Shown here piece after piece: positions 4,845 through 6,842 of a stretch of 6,842 nt of DNA. The stretch is from DAOUMU01 sp034409055 (GTDB lineage: Bacteria; Chloroflexota; Anaerolineae; 4572-78; J111): assembly GCA_034409055.1 (NCBI GenBank), contig DAOUMU010000297.1:1-6842 (forward strand), given 5' to 3'. Both the position numbers and the translations under genes were made by a program. How positions within the stretch are numbered: position 1 is the stretch's first letter; each line of letters opens with the position of its first letter. Below the pieces are notes generated by a model. That model worked only from the letters and a program-made list of their open reading frames with translations. It ran no database searches and was not told where the DNA came from.

Positions 4845-4919
4845 ATTTTACCCTTTCACCATTACGCCCATTTTACCCCTCCACCATCACACCCATTTTA
4901 CCTCTCCACCATTACGCCC
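4845..4919 (+). repeat. Three 25-bp tandem repeats in the leader
   Basis: Units at 4845-4869, 4870-4894 and 4895-4919 share ATTTTACC, a pyrimidine stretch, CACCAT, and a final CCC, with 3-4 differences between units. A fourth ATTTTACCCC occurs at 5081-5090. The units lie between the operator array and the lipoprotein start codon, within the predicted untranslated leader. Function unknown. Confidence 0.75.
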
Positions 4920-4978
4920 TTAATAACCCAACTTATATGTAAGATATAGCTGCAAGGGAAATCACTGTTTGAGCGCGG

Positions 4979-5045
4979 AAAGGAGGTGAGAAGCGCCTAA
5001 AACAAAATGACAGAAGATGTGTACAGGTTATCAATCTTGAGCTAA
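4979..5045 (+). other. Leader with near-perfect Shine-Dalgarno sequence and 12-codon ORF
   Basis: AAAGGAGGTGA (4979-4989) matches the anti-Shine-Dalgarno tail of 16S rRNA almost completely. The first ATG (5007-5009) opens a short frame, MTEDVYRLSILS, ending at TAA 5043-5045. Spacing from GGAGG to ATG is 20 nt, longer than optimal. It may be a leader peptide, a decoy ribosome site, or the relic of a lost gene start. Confidence 0.3.
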
Positions 5046-5073
5046 CACAGAAAGATAATCTGTACCCCATACC

Positions 5074-5091
5074 TGGGTAAATTTTACCCCA
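5074..5091. promoter_or_regulatory. Short palindrome in the leader
   Basis: GGGTAAA (5075-5081) and TTTACCC (5083-5089) are perfect inverted arms around one T. The site lies 55 bp before the lipoprotein start codon and shares ATTTTACCCC with the 25-bp repeats upstream. It could be a protein-binding site; the evidence is only the symmetry. Confidence 0.35.
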
Positions 5092-5128
5092 AGGAAGCGG
5101 TAGTTTATCAAACAATTTCATCTATGCT

Positions 5129-5135
5129 AAGGAGG
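5129..5135 (+). promoter_or_regulatory. Ribosome binding site of the lipoprotein gene
   Basis: AAGGAGG with a 10-nt spacer to the ATG at 5146. It confirms that start codon. Confidence 0.8.
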
Positions 5136-5145
5136 AAACAGAACC

Positions 5146-6558
5146 ATGAAGAAAAATCTATGGCTTTTGCTAGCTGCATTAGTAGCCATCGCTTTGGTCT
5201 TGGCTGCCTGTGGTGGGGCACAACCGGCTGCCGAAGAACCGGCCGCCGAAGAACCGGCTGCTGAAGCACCGGCCGCCGAAGAACCGGCCGCCGAAGAACC
5301 GGCCGCCGCAGGGCAGGTAAGCCTTGCCTTCTGGAACATGCCCTTTGTAACCCAGGAGGTTTCGCCCGAATATGTTCTTCAATGGGAAGAGGATGTCAAA
5401 ACAGCCTTGCCCAACGCTGCAGTGGATAATTTTTACGGGCCAGGCAAGTACAAGGATCAGCGGGATAAATTCCTCTTGCAGGCCGAGAGCGGCACGCCCG
5501 ATGTGATCGAGGGGCTATTAGAGGATACGGCTGCCTACGTTCAGAAAGGCTATATTGAACCCCTGGATGACCGGTTCAACGCCTGGGCGGACAAGGACCA
5601 GTTTGTAGAAAGTACGCTTGCGCCGCTGACGATTAATGGTAAACTCTATGGCATCCCCTACAACACCAATGCCCGGGCGATGCTCTACCGAAAGGACATC
5701 TTTGAGGAAAATAACCTCGAGATCCCCAAAACGTGGGATGAGTTTATAGAAACCGCCCGCAAAATTACCGAACTGACCGGTGGGGAAACGCACGGGGCCT
5801 ATCTCTGTTCAGAGGTTGGCGATCCGCGGGCTGCTCAGGAGTTTGTCTCCTGGTACTATCAGGTCAGTGGTGGGGAGCATATGTTTGATGTTGCTGCGGA
5901 TGGCACAATCACTTACAACGCCACTGTTGATCAGCTCGCCCAGGTATTGACGCTATACGATGAGTTGTTCAAAACCGAGGGGGTTGAGTACCCGGCCGTG
6001 GATCCCAACGTACGCGGTACCGGCTGGCCGGTAGAAGACCCCGGTTATGTGGCTGGCAAATGGGCGATGGTGCCGATGGGTCCCTGGCTGTGGGGCAGAC
6101 GAGATGAAAGTGACATTGCCAGGGATATCCTCGAAAACAAAACGGCCATCACCCGCCTGCCTGCGGCTGAAGGCGGTACACCGGCTACCTACCTGGAAGT
6201 CAAGCCGATCATGCTGAACGCCTATTCGGAGAATCCGGATCAGGCTTGGGAGCTGATCAAGTACATCACCTCCAAAGAGAAAATGGGGCAATGGCTGGCC
6301 GAGTCTGGCGGCATACCGGCCCGCAAGGATTCCCTGGAGATGCCTGAATTCACCGAGAGCGATATCGGTTGGTGGCTCCAGGGCTTTGCCAACGAGCTAC
6401 CTATCGCCGTGGCCCAGGCTCCGATCAACTGGGGCCCGGTGAGTGAAGCCAATCTCAGGGCGGTGAACTTTGTTATCTACGACGAGAAGACCCCAGAAGA
6501 AGCAGCCCAATGGCTCTACGACACGGTCAATGAGTTAAATGAAAACGGCGAGTTATAA
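5146..6558 (+). CDS. ABC transporter sugar-binding lipoprotein (family 1 solute-binding protein)
   Basis: A 470-residue extracytoplasmic receptor that captures a sugar or oligosaccharide and delivers it to an ABC importer (CUT1/MalE type). Residues 1-21 form a lipoprotein signal peptide (MKKN, hydrophobic core, lipobox LAAC) with lipidated Cys22. A flexible linker of about five PAAEE-type repeats (residues 27-56) follows. The two-lobed binding domain then starts at QVSLAFWNMP. Family marks include FLLQAESGTPDVIEG, the hinge-side motif INGKLYGIPYNTNARAMLYRKDIFEE, PKTWDEFIETARKIT, YVAGKWAMVPMGPWLWG and the C-terminal DQAWELIKYITSKEKMGQWLAESGGIPARKDS. Aromatic residues (many Trp and Tyr) fit sugar stacking. 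No permease gene follows within 284 bp, so partners are beyond the window or elsewhere. Control is probably by the nearby LacI-family protein through the hexamer array. The exact ligand is unknown; inositol or a plant-derived sugar is suggested only by the neighbours. Confidence 0.95.
   Translation: MKKNLWLLLAALVAIALVLAACGGAQPAAEEPAAEEPAAEAPAAEEPAAEEPAAAGQVSLAFWNMPFVTQEVSPEYVLQWEEDVKTALPNAAVDNFYGPGKYKDQRDKFLLQAESGTPDVIEGLLEDTAAYVQKGYIEPLDDRFNAWADKDQFVESTLAPLTINGKLYGIPYNTNARAMLYRKDIFEENNLEIPKTWDEFIETARKITELTGGETHGAYLCSEVGDPRAAQEFVSWYYQVSGGEHMFDVAADGTITYNATVDQLAQVLTLYDELFKTEGVEYPAVDPNVRGTGWPVEDPGYVAGKWAMVPMGPWLWGRRDESDIARDILENKTAITRLPAAEGGTPATYLEVKPIMLNAYSENPDQAWELIKYITSKEKMGQWLAESGGIPARKDSLEMPEFTESDIGWWLQGFANELPIAVAQAPINWGPVSEANLRAVNFVIYDEKTPEEAAQWLYDTVNELNENGEL
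5224..5310 (+). repeat. 15-bp in-frame tandem repeats encoding the Pro-Ala-Glu linker
   Basis: Five full units of CCGGCYGCYGAAGAA type and one partial unit encode PAAEE repeats, with one variant unit ending GCA (PAAEA). The near-identical DNA points to recent expansion or contraction by slippage. The linker tethers the binding domain to the lipidated cysteine; length changes should be tolerated. Confidence 0.9.
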
Positions 6559-6567
6559 TTAGGTGAT

Positions 6568-6600
6568 GAAGTGGGGCATGTTGTGTACGTGCCCCACTTC
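6568..6600 (+). terminator. Hairpin directly after the lipoprotein gene
   Basis: A perfect 11-bp stem, GAAGTGGGGCA (6568-6578) / TGCCCCACTTC (6590-6600), has an 11-nt loop and starts 9 bp after the stop codon. No T-tract follows, so it is not a textbook terminator. It may protect the 3' end of the lipoprotein mRNA, as is known for binding-protein genes ahead of permease genes. Confidence 0.5.
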
Positions 6601-6633
6601 TCAAACAAAATGTAAAATCAATTAGTTAGTTTC

Positions 6634-6711
6634 TGGTGCAAAACGTAGCCAGGGCATCCCTATGCCCGCCGTAAACGCATGGGGATGCGTCTACTACAAG
6701 GTTTTGCAACA
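6634..6711. repeat. Compound palindromic repeat
   Basis: The outer arms TGGTGCAAAAC (6634-6644) and GTTTTGCAACA (6701-6711) pair with one mismatch. Within them GCATCCCTATGC (6654-6665) is nearly complementary to GCATGGGGATGC (6677-6688), and each can also fold on itself. This is intergenic repeat DNA with no coding potential. Confidence 0.55.
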
Positions 6712-6741
6712 AGAACTAGGGCGTGTTGACATTTCGGATTA

Positions 6742-6842
6742 TGTCATTCTGAGCGACCAAAGGGAGCGAAGAATCTCCTATTTCGCCTTGAATTTGTCCT
6801 CGTTGCCGGAGATTCCTCGTCGCTGCGCTCCTCGGAATGACA
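6742..6842. repeat. TGTCATTCTGAG-type inverted repeat element at the window edge
   Basis: The terminal arms start TGTCATTCTGAGCG (6742) and end CGGAATGACA (6842), with GAATCTCC (6771-6778) opposite GGAGATTC (6808-6815). This motif family is, from general knowledge, a widespread intergenic palindromic repeat in several bacterial phyla. No gene lies between 6559 and the window end; the short stretch GGGCGTGTTGACATTT at 6720-6735 just before it looks like an IS5-type end but has no partner here. Confidence 0.65.

Noticed and set aside
4845..4919. CRISPR array or replication iterons
   Set aside because: The 25-bp units are directly contiguous with no spacers and only three in number; no cas or replication-initiator gene lies nearby.
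5127..5382. Minus-strand frames rich in Gly/Ser/Ala repeats opposite the lipoprotein linker
   Set aside because: They are shadows of the 15-bp linker repeats in the lipoprotein gene; no ribosome site.

Overview
The window looks like a piece of a Chloroflexota-type (Anaerolineae/Caldilinea-like) chromosome. This is an inference from the sugar-uptake lipoprotein with a (Pro-Ala-Ala-Glu-Glu)n linker after the lipobox, the inositol/sugar dehydrogenase plus TIM-barrel isomerase pairing, the GC content near 50 %, and the many intergenic palindromic repeats. No rRNA, tRNA or other strong taxonomic marker is present.

Layout. Minus strand, read from 3801 down to 54: a truncated Gfo/Idh/MocA dehydrogenase relic (3531-3786), a LacI-family repressor (2357-3379), an inositol 2-dehydrogenase (IolG)-like gene split in two by a frameshift at a G6 run (1351-1953 and 938-1354), and a sugar phosphate isomerase/epimerase with a TIM barrel (54-887). 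Plus strand: a predicted short structured RNA with its own promoter and terminator (about 2188-2303), a graveyard of gene relics (C-terminus of an IS5-type transposase, 4015-4194; C-terminus of a LarA-like protein, 4200-4337), a block of nested repeats (4399-4646), and one large intact gene, a sugar ABC transporter substrate-binding lipoprotein (5146-6558) behind an elaborate control region (4704-5145).

How it fits together. The lipoprotein would capture an extracellular sugar or polyol, its permeases presumably lie beyond the right edge, and the dehydrogenase and isomerase would process the imported compound, with the LacI protein as the local repressor. The sequence supports this: the motif TGTTATCGT (minus strand) overlaps the predicted core promoter of the dehydrogenase relic (3849-3857) and recurs in a hexamer array just over the predicted transcription start of the lipoprotein gene (4771-4809).

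Most worth a second look: the layered control region of the lipoprotein gene (two TGAC...GTCA palindromes, an extended -10 promoter, the hexamer array, three 25-bp tandem repeats, and a leader with a near-perfect Shine-Dalgarno sequence and a 12-codon ORF); the stand-alone RNA candidate at 2188-2303; and the decay of both dehydrogenase copies. I do not see a clearly new multi-gene system.
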